Shown here piece by piece: positions 33,661 to 41,636 of a stretch of 64,000 nt of DNA. The notes below the pieces were generated by a model. It saw only the letters and a list, made by a program, of their open reading frames with translations. It did not search any database and had not been told where the DNA came from. The stretch's first letter is position 1. The number at the start of each line of letters is the position of its first letter. Origin of the DNA: Pseudomonas sp. Bc-h (GTDB lineage Bacteria > Pseudomonadota > Gammaproteobacteria > Pseudomonadales > Pseudomonadaceae); contig NZ_MUIN01000011.1 of NCBI RefSeq assembly GCF_002080045.1, positions 260,275 to 324,274 of the forward strand, in the 5' to 3' direction. Made by a program: the position numbers and the translations under genes.

Positions 33661-33852
33661 TCAGGCCTTGTCGACGCCTTTTTTCACAGCGTCCTTGGCG
33701 TTGCCGACCGCTTGCTGTGCTTCGCCTTTGACTTCCTGCGCCTTGCCTTCTGCGCGCAGTTTATCGTTGTCAGTCGCTTTGCCCACGCCTTGTTTGACGT
33801 TACCGACTGCTTCGTTGGCCATGCCTTTGACTTTATCGCCAGTGCTGCTCAT
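33661..33852 (-). CDS. CsbD-family stress protein
   Basis: This 63-aa hydrophilic protein (MSSTGDKVKGMANEAVGNVKQ and further repeats of the type KAQEVKGEAQQAVGNAKDAV) matches the CsbD family. It consists of two related helical repeats. CsbD-like proteins accumulate under general stress or in stationary phase; the molecular function is unknown. The gene has a good RBS (GAGGAGAAACACG) and stands alone, followed by a hairpin. Confidence 0.93.
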   Translation of the reverse strand: MSSTGDKVKGMANEAVGNVKQGVGKATDNDKLRAEGKAQEVKGEAQQAVGNAKDAVKKGVDKA

Positions 33853-34093
33853 CGTGTTTCTCCTCGGTAAGAATCAGGTGTCATAACCTCGACGTAGAGA
33901 TTGACCGGCCTCCATTCCCCAGAGTTTCAATTATTTCCCAAGCGGCGTTTGGGCAGGTGTAACAGCACTTTTCATCGGCCTCGCCCGTTTTGGCCTTTAT
34001 GTTTGCCCGCCAACCCCGGAGAATGCGCGGCCGAGCCGGACAGTGCCTATCCTGCACTCACGGACTCAACAGATTCGGATCCACAGGAACGCT

Positions 34094-34474
34094 ATGAAAA
34101 TCGACAAGCAGCAAGCCATTGCGCGCCGCAATGAACAACTGGGCGGTGCCGTGCTGGGCACCAACAATACCCACTTCGCCGTACTGGACCCCAAGCGCAA
34201 CATCTGGTGGTTCGACCTGCCCGTGAGCCGGCTAGCGGTAGGCCAGTACGAATGGCTGCACCTGCTGTTGCACACGCCTGCCACCGACGAACTCATTCAT
34301 CTGAAAGTGACCACCAAATTCCTGCGCGAGCAGAAAGACGGCGTGGTGATTCGCAATGAAGGCAAACGCAAATCCACGGTCAGCCTGGAGTTGTCGGCGG
34401 ACAAGGATTCCTACCTCAAGGACATGCGTCCAAACGGCGCGAACCTGGGCTTTGCGGCGTTTGTGCAGAAGTAA
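34094..34474 (+). CDS. conserved hypothetical protein, 126 aa
   Basis: I do not recognise a domain. The protein starts MKIDKQQAIARRNEQLGG, without a signal peptide, and has a mostly beta-rich middle (VLGTNNTHFAVLDPKRNIWWFDLPVSRL). It ends in a Lys-rich part (KSTVSLELSADKDSYLKDM). The ATG is preceded by AGGAACGCT. The codon use looks like that of the neighbours, so it is a genuine gene. A REP element follows 30 bp after the stop. Confidence 0.7.
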   Translation: MKIDKQQAIARRNEQLGGAVLGTNNTHFAVLDPKRNIWWFDLPVSRLAVGQYEWLHLLLHTPATDELIHLKVTTKFLREQKDGVVIRNEGKRKSTVSLELSADKDSYLKDMRPNGANLGFAAFVQK

Positions 34475-34505
34475 CCAGCAGATTCTTCATCACAAAGTTG
34501 AATTT

Positions 34506-34574
34506 TGTAGCAGTCCGGCTTGCCGGCGGTAGCGAACCCAAATACGTCACCGCTGGCAAGCCGACTGTTCCAGC
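34506..34574. repeat. REP inverted pair
   Basis: The left arm TGTAGCAGTCCGGCTTGCCG and the right arm CTGGCAAGCCGACTGTTCCA form an imperfect inverted repeat with the usual GCCGGC core. It lies between the 126-aa hypothetical gene and the DUF2177 gene. Confidence 0.85.
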
Positions 34575-34597
34575 AGAGCGCCAGCCGCATCGTATCC

Positions 34598-35002
34598 TCA
34601 AGCCCCGAATCGGCGGCTCGTCAGATATCCCACCGCCCCCGCCACACCCGACGCAAATGTCCCCCAGGCCCAATCCACCAGTGCCAACTGCGACGGCCAG
34701 CCTTGCAGCGTGGCCCAATTGGTCAGATCGTACGTTCCGTAGGCCATCACACCGAGCAGCGCGCTGTAACCGGCGGCATGTTTCAGGCTGGCTTGTCTGA
34801 CGCCCGGGAATACGCCGATCAGCACAATGCCGACGATGTAGATCAGGTAGAACAGCACTGCCGGAAAGATCACCGGTTGCGCCAGCATCAACGGCCCGAG
34901 CCAGTCGCGATAGGTCGGCCCCATCAACACGCCGAGCCACAGGCCGTCGAGCAGCAGAAACGCGAAAAGTGTAGGCAGGTAAGCACTGAGAAATCGTTTC
35001 AT
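34598..35002 (-). CDS. DUF2177 membrane protein
   Basis: This 134-aa protein has four hydrophobic segments. The DUF2177 features are LDGLWLGVLMGPTYRDWLGPLM in the first loop, FPAVLFYLIYIVGIVLIGVFPG, GYSALLGVMAYGTYDLTNWATLQGW and DWAWGTFASGVAGAVGYL. Function unknown; the family occurs beside photolyase-like and lipocalin genes in some bacteria, but none is here. The start ATG follows CCCTCCATC on the minus strand, a good RBS read in reverse (GGAGG). Confidence 0.9.
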   Translation of the reverse strand: MKRFLSAYLPTLFAFLLLDGLWLGVLMGPTYRDWLGPLMLAQPVIFPAVLFYLIYIVGIVLIGVFPGVRQASLKHAAGYSALLGVMAYGTYDLTNWATLQGWPSQLALVDWAWGTFASGVAGAVGYLTSRRFGA

Positions 35003-35142
35003 GATGGAGGGCCTGAGTCAGCAGTGGCGACGCACCGGCTGGCGCGCTCATCTGCTGTGACCTGCGACCATCGACGATAGCTGCAAAAAGCGTTGCACTT
35101 TTTGCTCGACGATGACGCAGGTCCACATGGAGCGGGTCCGAC

Positions 35143-35979
35143 TCAGACCAGTTCGATGCGATCGGCGTGAATCACGATCTGGCCCTGCTTGTACAACGCG
35201 CCGATGGCCTTTTTAAAGTTGCCTTTACTGACGCCGAACAGGTTGCTGATCACGGTCGGATCGCTCTTGTCGCTGACAGGCAGTACACCGTTGTTCTCAC
35301 GCAACTTGCTGAGAATCTTCGCGTTGAGGCTGCTGGCAAGCTGCTCGCCCACTGGCTGCAGACTCAAGCTGATGTTGCCGTCGCTGCGCACTTCCTTGAT
35401 GAAGCCCTTCTCCTGCTTACCCGAACGCAGGAACTTGAACACTTCGTTCTTGTGGATCAGGCCCCAGTGCTTGTTGTTGATGATCGCCTTGAAACCCATG
35501 GCGGTTTCTTCGGCAACCAGCAGGTCCACCTCCTGACCCACCGCGTAGTTGGCCGGCACTTTGTCCAGATACCGGTCCAGGCGCGTGGTGGCGGTGATAC
35601 GGCGGGTGTGCTTGTCGAGATAGACGTGCACTACGCAGTAATCACCGGCCTTGAGCGGGCGCTTTTCTTCGGAGTACGGCAGCAGCAGATCCTTGGGCAG
35701 GCCCCAGTCCAGGAAGATGCCGATGCTGTTCACTTCAACGACTTTGAGACTGGCGAATTCACCGACCTGAACTTTTGGCTTTTCCGTGGTAGCGATTAAC
35801 TTGTCATCGCTGTCCAGATAAATAAAGACGTTGAGCCAATCTTCATCTTCACTGGGAATATCCTTGGGGATATAACGGTTGGGCAGCAATATTTCGCCGT
35901 CCTGCGCCCCGTCAAGATATAAACCGAAGTTAGTGTGTTTCACCACTTGCAAACTGTTGTAGCGCCCGACTAAAGCCAT
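35143..35979 (-). CDS. CvfB/YitL-family S1 RNA-binding protein
   Basis: This 278-aa protein has tandem S1-like beta-barrel domains: residues ~1-65 (NSLQVVKHTNFGLYLDG and ILLPNRYIP), ~70-140 (LKVVEVNSIGIFLDWGLPKDLLLPYSEEK) and ~145-210 (GFKAIINNKHWGLIHKNEVF). A C-terminal winged-helix domain (TVISNLFGVSKGNFKKAIGALYKQG) follows. This matches CvfB of Staphylococcus, which binds RNA and influences virulence genes. The ATG at MALVGRY is used rather than an upstream TTG. It is monocistronic and next to a 381-bp intergenic stretch. Confidence 0.9.
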   Translation of the reverse strand: MALVGRYNSLQVVKHTNFGLYLDGAQDGEILLPNRYIPKDIPSEDEDWLNVFIYLDSDDKLIATTEKPKVQVGEFASLKVVEVNSIGIFLDWGLPKDLLLPYSEEKRPLKAGDYCVVHVYLDKHTRRITATTRLDRYLDKVPANYAVGQEVDLLVAEETAMGFKAIINNKHWGLIHKNEVFKFLRSGKQEKGFIKEVRSDGNISLSLQPVGEQLASSLNAKILSKLRENNGVLPVSDKSDPTVISNLFGVSKGNFKKAIGALYKQGQIVIHADRIELV

Positions 35980-36360
35980 GTCCAAATACCCTCATTACGT
36001 GGGCGGCATTCTACCCGAGTTTGCCCTGCTGTTGCCGGTTACGCGCGCTCCGGTTGCGGTGGTCATTCGCAGGCCTTGAAAATCAAGGATTTAACGAGAG
36101 AGGTTCGCGGCCGAACCTCGGCCAATGGGCCATTCGTCAGGTCAGGTGCTGGATATCCGCAGTTAACCGAGGCGTTTTTCAAAGGCGATTCACAGAAATC
36201 ATGGCAATTAAAACAGTCATTTAGGCGATCTTTGCGAAAAATGATTTGCGCGCTCACGATTCATGGGGCTATGGTCCGCCGCGGATATTTACCAAGCAAT
36301 TTGCGCGAGATTCCGATAAGATGGCCGGCCGTATTAATTTTATATAGGTTAATAGCAGCC
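35980..36360. other. 381-bp divergent promoter region
   Basis: The stretch lies between the divergent CvfB gene and a 59-aa protein gene. It holds no convincing open frame with an RBS. The right part is AT-rich (TATTAATTTTATATAGG just upstream of the 59-aa gene) and likely carries a promoter for it. A small palindrome CCTTGAAAATCAAGG occurs at about 36075. Confidence 0.5.
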
Positions 36361-36540
36361 ATGCGCGTAAAAGCATCCAACTCGAAAGCCAAGCCAGCTC
36401 CTGCCGTTGAGACCAGCGATTCGATCAACGCACAAATTGCGGCTTTCCTGAAATCCGGCGGCGAAATCCAGCAGATCGCCAAAGGTGTAAGCGGCCAGAC
36501 CTTCGGCCCATCGAAACAGATCTCCCTCGGTAAAAAGTAA
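36361..36540 (+). CDS. small conserved protein, 59 aa
   Basis: The protein begins MRVKASNSKAKPAPAVET, continues with an INAQIAAFLKSGGEIQQIAKG segment and ends in a basic SKQISLGKK tail. It is soluble and basic. The FLKSGGEIQQI stretch resembles the end of SutA (FLSRGGKVQEI), a slow-growth RNA-polymerase-binding protein of P. aeruginosa, but here the acidic N-terminal part of SutA is missing. A role in nucleic acid binding or transcription is therefore only a guess. The upstream AT-rich element and the hairpin after the gene support a separate unit. Confidence 0.65.
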   Translation: MRVKASNSKAKPAPAVETSDSINAQIAAFLKSGGEIQQIAKGVSGQTFGPSKQISLGKK

Positions 36541-36570
36541 ATTTTTCCCCGCCTCCGCGGTCGACATCCA

Positions 36571-36592
36571 GGCGCTTTGATCACAAAGCGCC
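36571..36592 (+). terminator. hairpin after the 59-aa gene
   Basis: GGCGCTTT and AAAGCGCC form a perfect 8-bp stem around GATCAC, about 30 bases after the stop. No long T-run follows, so its strength as a terminator is uncertain. Confidence 0.5.
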
Positions 36593-36726
36593 AGGTCCAT
36601 CGCTCCCCTGCTTCAACAAAGCTCTGCTTTACTGTCTCGACATAGCCCGCTCGTCCAGAACCGGCCAAAACGAACAGACAGCCCGGACGATGCCCTGATC
36701 ACCAGACGTCTCTGCGGAAACCCGAT

Positions 36727-37212
36727 ATGACCAAATGGATGTTTTTCGGTGCCCTGCTCTGCCTCGGCCTGGGCGGTTGTGCAACACACCGTTGCGACAC
36801 CTCAACGGTCGGCAGCCCTTGCCGCGCCGATTACCTGCTGTATCAGAACGATATGCTTCAAGCCAAACTGCTGATCAACGAACGTCGTCAGGAAAACTAC
36901 GAGCTGGCCAGTGCCCTGCTCAAACGCGCGGCGCGTCAGGACAAGACGGGCGAAGCGGAGTTTTATCAGGCGGTTCTGCTGCTGCGGCTCAACGCTGATG
37001 AATCCCAGGTCAACGAGATGCTGCAGGATTCGGCAGATCGCAAATACCCGCTGGCGATCGCGCTACTTGCCCAACAGGCCGGCATGCGGGATCAGGAAAA
37101 GGCCCGGGCGTACCGTTTGAAGTACGACGAACTGGACGTCGCCAAGAGCGGATACCCGTCGTTTCCTCAGGCATTGATCGTCGTCAACCGGCTCGTCTCA
37201 ACGAACAACTGA
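36727..37212 (+). CDS. lipoprotein with helical repeats, hypothetical
   Basis: This 161-aa protein has a lipoprotein signal peptide with lipobox LGGC at residues ~15-18, so it is probably acylated and anchored in a membrane. The mature part is helical (YQNDMLQAKLLINERRQENYELASALLKRAARQD) and contains two or three Sel1/TPR-like helix pairs, as in FYQAVLLLRL and KYPLAIALLAQQAG. Such repeats usually bind other proteins. No neighbour suggests a partner. A strong hairpin follows the stop. Confidence 0.72.
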   Translation: MTKWMFFGALLCLGLGGCATHRCDTSTVGSPCRADYLLYQNDMLQAKLLINERRQENYELASALLKRAARQDKTGEAEFYQAVLLLRLNADESQVNEMLQDSADRKYPLAIALLAQQAGMRDQEKARAYRLKYDELDVAKSGYPSFPQALIVVNRLVSTNN

Positions 37213-37232
37213 TCGCGAAGTTCAGATTTTCT

Positions 37233-37263
37233 GCGATGAATCGACCAGCGGTCGATTCATCGC
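37233..37263 (+). terminator. perfect 13-bp stem hairpin
   Basis: GCGATGAATCGAC and GTCGATTCATCGC are perfect complements around the loop CAGCG, 20 bases after the lipoprotein stop. It is stable enough to end transcription or protect the mRNA. No T-run follows. Confidence 0.55.
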
Positions 37264-37373
37264 GGCATTCGACGGTATGCTTGCGAGGCTCTAGCTCGCG
37301 GTTCCTATCGGGCCCTCGGCATTTCGATACGACACCTTCGATCCCACTCCTACGAACCTGAAAGGAGTGAAGC

Positions 37374-38117
37374 ATGCCTTATGCTCGCTGTTTTACACGC
37401 TGGACCGGCGCGCTGCTGACGTGTGCGGCGTTTGTCCATCAACCCGCCAGTGCTCAGGTGCTGGAGCGGGAAGTGGGAGACTTCAGCCTCAAACTGGGTA
37501 CCACGCCGAGCCGGACCATGGCCCAGGGTCTGGTGACGCCCGGTGCAGGCGACTCAGCCTTCCACGGCGGGCTGGACCTGACCCACGACAGTGGTTTTTA
37601 CTTCGGCCAGTGGTCGCCCAGCGCCGGGCTCTCCCCTGACACGACGCTCGAAGTCGATTCCTACATGGGCTTCAAAAAACCGTTCGACAAGACGCTGGGC
37701 TATGAGCTTGGGGTCATTCGGTACAGCTATCCGAACACCGACCAGATCGACAGCCACGAGCTGTACGCCGGCTTTCGCATCTTCGACAGCCGAATCGGCA
37801 CGGCCGTCAGCACCGACGCCGGACGTCAGGACAGCACGCTGTTTCTCGACCTCGGCGGCCTGGCCTCGCTGGGTCTGGATCTGCGCGTGCAGTACGGCAA
37901 CCACCAGCTCGACTCGCCAGCGATCATCGACGGCGGTGGCATGGTCAGCGCCTACAACGACTGGTCGTTCAACGTCTCGCGCCCGTGGCTGGGAATGGAC
38001 ATGAACCTGATGTACAGCGGCTCGAGCCTCAGCGGCGCCGACTGCACCGCTTACAGCGGCCATAACAGCCAGTGCGAAAGTGCTGTCACGCTGAAGGTCG
38101 TGCGCTCGTTTTTCTGA
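37374..38117 (+). CDS. TorF-family putative porin
   Basis: This 247-aa protein has a signal peptide (CAAFVHQPASAQ) and the alternating strands of a small barrel: DFSLKLGTTPSRTM, FHGGLDLTHDSGFYFGQWSPSAG, ELGVIRYSYPNTDQIDSHELYAGF and the C-terminal strand TLKVVRSFF with terminal Phe. It matches the TorF-type putative porins, whose substrate is not known. The start is supported by AAAGGAG seven bases upstream. It lies about 60 bp before a DUF6279 lipoprotein gene. Confidence 0.85.
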   Translation: MPYARCFTRWTGALLTCAAFVHQPASAQVLEREVGDFSLKLGTTPSRTMAQGLVTPGAGDSAFHGGLDLTHDSGFYFGQWSPSAGLSPDTTLEVDSYMGFKKPFDKTLGYELGVIRYSYPNTDQIDSHELYAGFRIFDSRIGTAVSTDAGRQDSTLFLDLGGLASLGLDLRVQYGNHQLDSPAIIDGGGMVSAYNDWSFNVSRPWLGMDMNLMYSGSSLSGADCTAYSGHNSQCESAVTLKVVRSFF

Positions 38118-38180
38118 TGGGCTGAACTGGCATGCCCTGACTGGCTCTATAACTGGGAGACGAACCAGCAAGGAGCTGTC

Positions 38181-39050
38181 ATGCGCATCGTATCGAGGAC
38201 CTGTATTTCGCTGTGGCTGGGTCTGATTCTGCTGGCCGGCTGTAGCCAGATCGGCCTGACGTACCGGCATCTTGACCTGATCATCCCGTGGTCGCTAAAC
38301 GACTACCTGGACATGAACGCCACGCAGAAAGACTGGCTCGACGAACGCCTCAAGGAGCACCTGAGCTGGCACTGCAGCACGCAGATTCCCGGCTACCTGA
38401 CCTGGCTCGACCGCCTGGAAGGCATGGTCGAAACCAATCAGGTCAACGAAACCCAACTCAAAGCGCGTACTGCCGAAGCCCGGCAGGCTATCGCCACCAT
38501 CTCCCAGGAAATCACGCCCTCGGCCGTCGAACTGCTGCGCCAGTTGAATGATCAGCAGGTTGCGGAAATGGAAGCGGCGTTCGCCAAAGACATGCGCAAG
38601 CATGAGGCGGACTTTGTGGACCAACCGCTGGACCAGCAGATTCGCGACCGCGCACAGCGCATGGAAAAACGCCTTAATCCGTGGGTGGGCAAACTCAACC
38701 CGGTGCAGAAAGACCGGGTAATGCAATGGTCGACGTCGTTAGGCGAGCAGAATCGCATGTGGATCGACAACCGCGCGCATTGGCAGTCATTGTTGGTGAC
38801 GGCCGTCAAACAGCGCCAGGCGCCGGATTTCGATCAGAAAATTGCCAGGTTGTTACAGGATCGCGAGACGTTCTGGACGCCGGAGTATCGGCAAGCGTAC
38901 GACCATACCGAACAGGCGGCGATTTCGCTGATCACCGACTTGATGGCGCAAAGCTCGCCCGAGCAGCGGCAGAGGCTGCTGGATAAAATCGCCGACGTGC
39001 GCCAGGACTTCACCAATCTGAGTTGTTTGAAAGGGGCCAGCAAAACCTGA
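38181..39050 (+). CDS. DUF6279 family lipoprotein
   Basis: This 289-aa protein has a lipobox LAGC at about residues 18-21. The family signature comes next: QIGLTYRHLDLIIPWSLNDYLDMNATQKDWLDERLKEHLSWHC. The rest is helical and charged (EAAFAKDMRKHEADF, MEKRLNPWVGKLNPVQKDRVMQW). The family is known only by sequence, mostly from gammaproteobacteria. The AAGGAGCTGTC sequence before the ATG is a good RBS. It follows the TorF gene in the same direction, but the link in function is unknown. Confidence 0.85.
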   Translation: MRIVSRTCISLWLGLILLAGCSQIGLTYRHLDLIIPWSLNDYLDMNATQKDWLDERLKEHLSWHCSTQIPGYLTWLDRLEGMVETNQVNETQLKARTAEARQAIATISQEITPSAVELLRQLNDQQVAEMEAAFAKDMRKHEADFVDQPLDQQIRDRAQRMEKRLNPWVGKLNPVQKDRVMQWSTSLGEQNRMWIDNRAHWQSLLVTAVKQRQAPDFDQKIARLLQDRETFWTPEYRQAYDHTEQAAISLITDLMAQSSPEQRQRLLDKIADVRQDFTNLSCLKGASKT

Positions 39051-39057
39051 CGCTATC

Positions 39058-39127
39058 TGTAGGAGCCCGGCTGGTCGGCGGTGGCGCCAATGAAATTGCT
39101 ACCGCCGACAAGCCTGACTGCTACAGG
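39058..39127. repeat. REP inverted pair
   Basis: The left arm TGTAGGAGCCCGGCTGGTCG and the right arm ACCGCCGACAAGCCTGACTG, followed by CTACAGG, form an imperfect inverted repeat. It sits between convergent genes and differs from the other copies by several substitutions in the core. Confidence 0.75.
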
Positions 39128-39136
39128 GATCTTTGG

Positions 39137-39547
39137 CTACGCCACCTGCGCCTTGGACGACGCTTCGTCAAAGGTATCCGGATCCAGCGCATCGGCCTGT
39201 TCATCCAGCACCTGGCGTGGATGATCATTGCCGGGAATGCTGCTGTCGATCATCGCCAGCAGGCTTGCGCCGCGCGGCGTCAGAACGAAATTCTCTCCGT
39301 TACCGCCCTCTTCTTCTGGACGCGACTCAATGAAGCCACGTTTGAACAGCAGGGCTTCGAGGTCGGCGGCTTCCATCTTCAATGAATCCAGATTGCCAGT
39401 GCTTTCGCCTTCCGCGGCCTTGGCAGCCGCGTGCTCTTCGGCATATTTGCGGGGCACGAACGGCTTGTCGGCGCTGTTTTGCACTTCATGGAGCAGGCGC
39501 TCGACCAGGTCCCAGTCATAGCTTTTTTTGTCAGATGCATCAGACAT
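39137..39547 (-). CDS. hypothetical protein, DUF2513-like
   Basis: This 136-aa protein starts MSDASDKKSYDWDLVERLLHEV, an opening similar to DUF2513-type winged-helix proteins. It continues with DSLKMEAADLEALLFKRGFIESR and FVLTPRGASLLAMIDSSIPG, which look like a winged helix with a C-terminal strand turn. The middle is Glu/Ala-rich. It may be a transcription-related protein, but there is no clear recognition helix. The start has GGTTGGTT (rev. strand: AACCTCC on plus, so GGAGG) upstream. Confidence 0.6.
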   Translation of the reverse strand: MSDASDKKSYDWDLVERLLHEVQNSADKPFVPRKYAEEHAAAKAAEGESTGNLDSLKMEAADLEALLFKRGFIESRPEEEGGNGENFVLTPRGASLLAMIDSSIPGNDHPRQVLDEQADALDPDTFDEASSKAQVA

Positions 39548-39726
39548 AACCAACCTCCAGCAGGGATGAGTTACCCGTGACGTCCGGTCATCGGGCTTGA
39601 CGCTCAAAGTTGTGACCGAGCACAGCTATAGCCGTTCAGCCCACGGGCCCAGCGGTCGAATGCTGAACTTTTGGCCTGGCTCAGCCCTCCATTTCAGTAA
39701 GCCCGCAATGGATACAGAGGCAAATC

Positions 39727-40002
39727 ATGAAAACCCTGATGAGCATCACCGCCGCGCTGACGCTGATCGCCGCCGCACCGGTATGGGCCTGCACGCCCGA
39801 GGAAGCGGAGGCGAAACGGGAGCAGCTGGCGCAGGAAGTGCAGAAGCTGACCCAGCAGAACCCCGCCAAGGCCAAGGAGTTGAATCAGGAGATCAAGGAC
39901 ATGCAACTGGAGACCGCCAGCAAGGATGTACCGGACAAATGCCAGTTGATCGATCAGCGGTTGAAGGAGATGGATGAGGCGGCGAAGAAGGCGCAGGGAT
40001 AA
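39727..40002 (+). CDS. small exported hypothetical protein, 91 aa
   Basis: The protein has a signal peptide (MKTLMSITAALTLIAAAPVWA) and a mature part of about 70 residues that is highly charged and helical (EAEAKREQLAQEVQKLTQQNPAKAKELNQEIKDMQ), likely a short coiled coil with one disulfide-capable cysteine pair. It resembles no characterised family I can name. Small coiled-coil periplasmic proteins of this kind are frequent in pseudomonads. Confidence 0.75.
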   Translation: MKTLMSITAALTLIAAAPVWACTPEEAEAKREQLAQEVQKLTQQNPAKAKELNQEIKDMQLETASKDVPDKCQLIDQRLKEMDEAAKKAQG

Positions 40003-40032
40003 GGCAAGAAAGCAGAAACGGATTTTGAAACC

Positions 40033-40058
40033 CTGGGAGGGAGCTTGCTCCCCCCACG
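40033..40058. repeat. shortened copy of the GGGAGGGAGCTTGCTC repeat
   Basis: CTGGGAGGGAGCTTGCTCCC followed by CCCAC contains the left arm of the long inverted repeat and a direct switch to the right end, so the variable centre is missing. It is the collapsed counterpart of the long form. Confidence 0.65.
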
Positions 40059-40107
40059 GTGATTTGTGTTTACACCGCCAGAACGGCGGTGTGAACACCA
40101 ACTTTCA

Positions 40108-41460
40108 TTACTCGGAAACCGGCGGACGCGTCACGCGCTTCTTCAGCGGCGCCAGACCGTCCTGGCTCACCAGCGACTCGGCCTTCGGACGGTTCACCGT
40201 CTTGCGCTTGGTCGGGCCCTTGGCGGCGGTTTTCTTCTTGTCGCCTTTCTTGTCACCCTTGCCGTCGGTCTTTTTCTTCTTCACGCCCACAGCCTTGCCG
40301 GACGCCTTGACCTTCTTCGGCCCGGTGTAGGTGCCTTTGACTTCCTTGATGGTGCGGCGCTCGAACTTCTGCTTCAGGTAGCGCTCGATGCTCGACATCA
40401 GGTTCCAGTCGCCGTGGGTGATCAGCGAGATCGCCAGACCTTCGGCACCAGCACGGCCGGTGCGGCCGATGCGGTGGACGTAATCGTCACCGGTGCGCGG
40501 CATATCGAAGTTGATGACCATGTCCAGACCTTCGACGTCCAGGCCACGGGCTGCAACATCGGTCGCGACCAGAATCTTCACCCCGCCCTGCTTCAGACGA
40601 TCGATCGCCAGTTTGCGATCCTTCTGATCCTTTTCGCCGTGCAACACGAACGTCTTGTACTCCAGCGCCACCAGGCGGCCATAGATACGGTCAGCCATCG
40701 CGCGGGTGTTGGTGAAGATAATGGCCTTCTGGTAGGTCTCGTTGGCCAACAACCAATGCAGGACCTGCTCTTTGTGCACATTGTGGTCAGCGGTGATGAT
40801 CTGCTGTTTGGTACCCGCAGCCAGCTCGCTGACGCTGTTGACCTGCAGATGCTGCGGATCATTCAGCACTTTGCCGATCATCTCGCGCAGACCCGAGCCA
40901 CCTGTGGTGGCCGAAAACAGCATGGTTTGCTGACGGTTGGCACACTCGCCCGCCAGACGCTCGACGTCTTCGGCAAAACCCATGTCCAGCATGCGGTCCG
41001 CTTCGTCGAGCACCAGCAGTTCGACTTGCTTGAGGTCCAGATTGCCCGCGTTCAGTTGTTCCAGCAGACGCCCCGGAGTACCGATGAGGATATCCGGCAC
41101 CTTGCGCAGCATCGCGGCCTGGACCTTGAAGTCCTCGCCACCGGTGATCAGACCGGCCTTGATGAAGGTGAACTGCGAGAAGCGCTCGACTTCCTTGAGG
41201 GTCTGCTGCGCCAGCTCACGGGTCGGCAGCAGGATCAGCGCGCGAATATCGACGCGAACCTTGGCCGGGCCCATCAGACGGTTGAGCATCGGCAACACGA
41301 AAGCGGCGGTCTTGCCACTGCCGGTTTGCGCCGTCACCCGCAGATCGCGTCCTTCCAGCGCCAGCGGAATGGCCGCTGTTTGCACAGGCGTAGGCTCGAC
41401 GAAATTGAGTTCGGCCACGGCTTTGAGCAGGCGTTCGTGCAGGGCGAATTGGGAGAACAC
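40108..41460 (-). CDS. DEAD-box ATP-dependent RNA helicase
   Basis: This 450-aa protein has all DEAD-box motifs: the Q motif region (FVEPTPVQTAAIPLALEGRD), AQTGSGKT (motif I), PTRELAQQ (Ia), VLDEADRMLD (II), FSATT (III), ATDVAARGLDVEGLD (V) and HRIGRTGR (VI). The C-terminal ~75 residues are a basic tail rich in Lys (KKKKTDGKGDKKGDKKK), typical of SrmB/RhlE-type helicases that bind rRNA. The GTG start is chosen for its GAGGT site; an upstream TTG is possible. It probably acts in ribosome assembly or RNA turnover, more so in the cold. Confidence 0.93.
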   Translation of the reverse strand: MFSQFALHERLLKAVAELNFVEPTPVQTAAIPLALEGRDLRVTAQTGSGKTAAFVLPMLNRLMGPAKVRVDIRALILLPTRELAQQTLKEVERFSQFTFIKAGLITGGEDFKVQAAMLRKVPDILIGTPGRLLEQLNAGNLDLKQVELLVLDEADRMLDMGFAEDVERLAGECANRQQTMLFSATTGGSGLREMIGKVLNDPQHLQVNSVSELAAGTKQQIITADHNVHKEQVLHWLLANETYQKAIIFTNTRAMADRIYGRLVALEYKTFVLHGEKDQKDRKLAIDRLKQGGVKILVATDVAARGLDVEGLDMVINFDMPRTGDDYVHRIGRTGRAGAEGLAISLITHGDWNLMSSIERYLKQKFERRTIKEVKGTYTGPKKVKASGKAVGVKKKKTDGKGDKKGDKKKTAAKGPTKRKTVNRPKAESLVSQDGLAPLKKRVTRPPVSE

Positions 41461-41636
41461 GGGTGTTACCTCGGCGGAATACAAAAAAACAGTCGCATAG
41501 GGTACCGGTTTAAGGTGCTTTCGCCGAGTTTCTTTACCTCAAAGGGCCTATTTTGTTACCGGATTTGCGCTGTAACGCCTTCATTGACACAACAGTGCTC
41601 TAATCGCGCCCATTTCAAAACGGAGATCCAGCCTCA

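Noticed and set aside
40072..40092. Hairpin ACACCGCC / GGCGGTGT after the helicase gene as terminator
   Set aside because: No T-run on the relevant strand, so I did not list it as a terminator.
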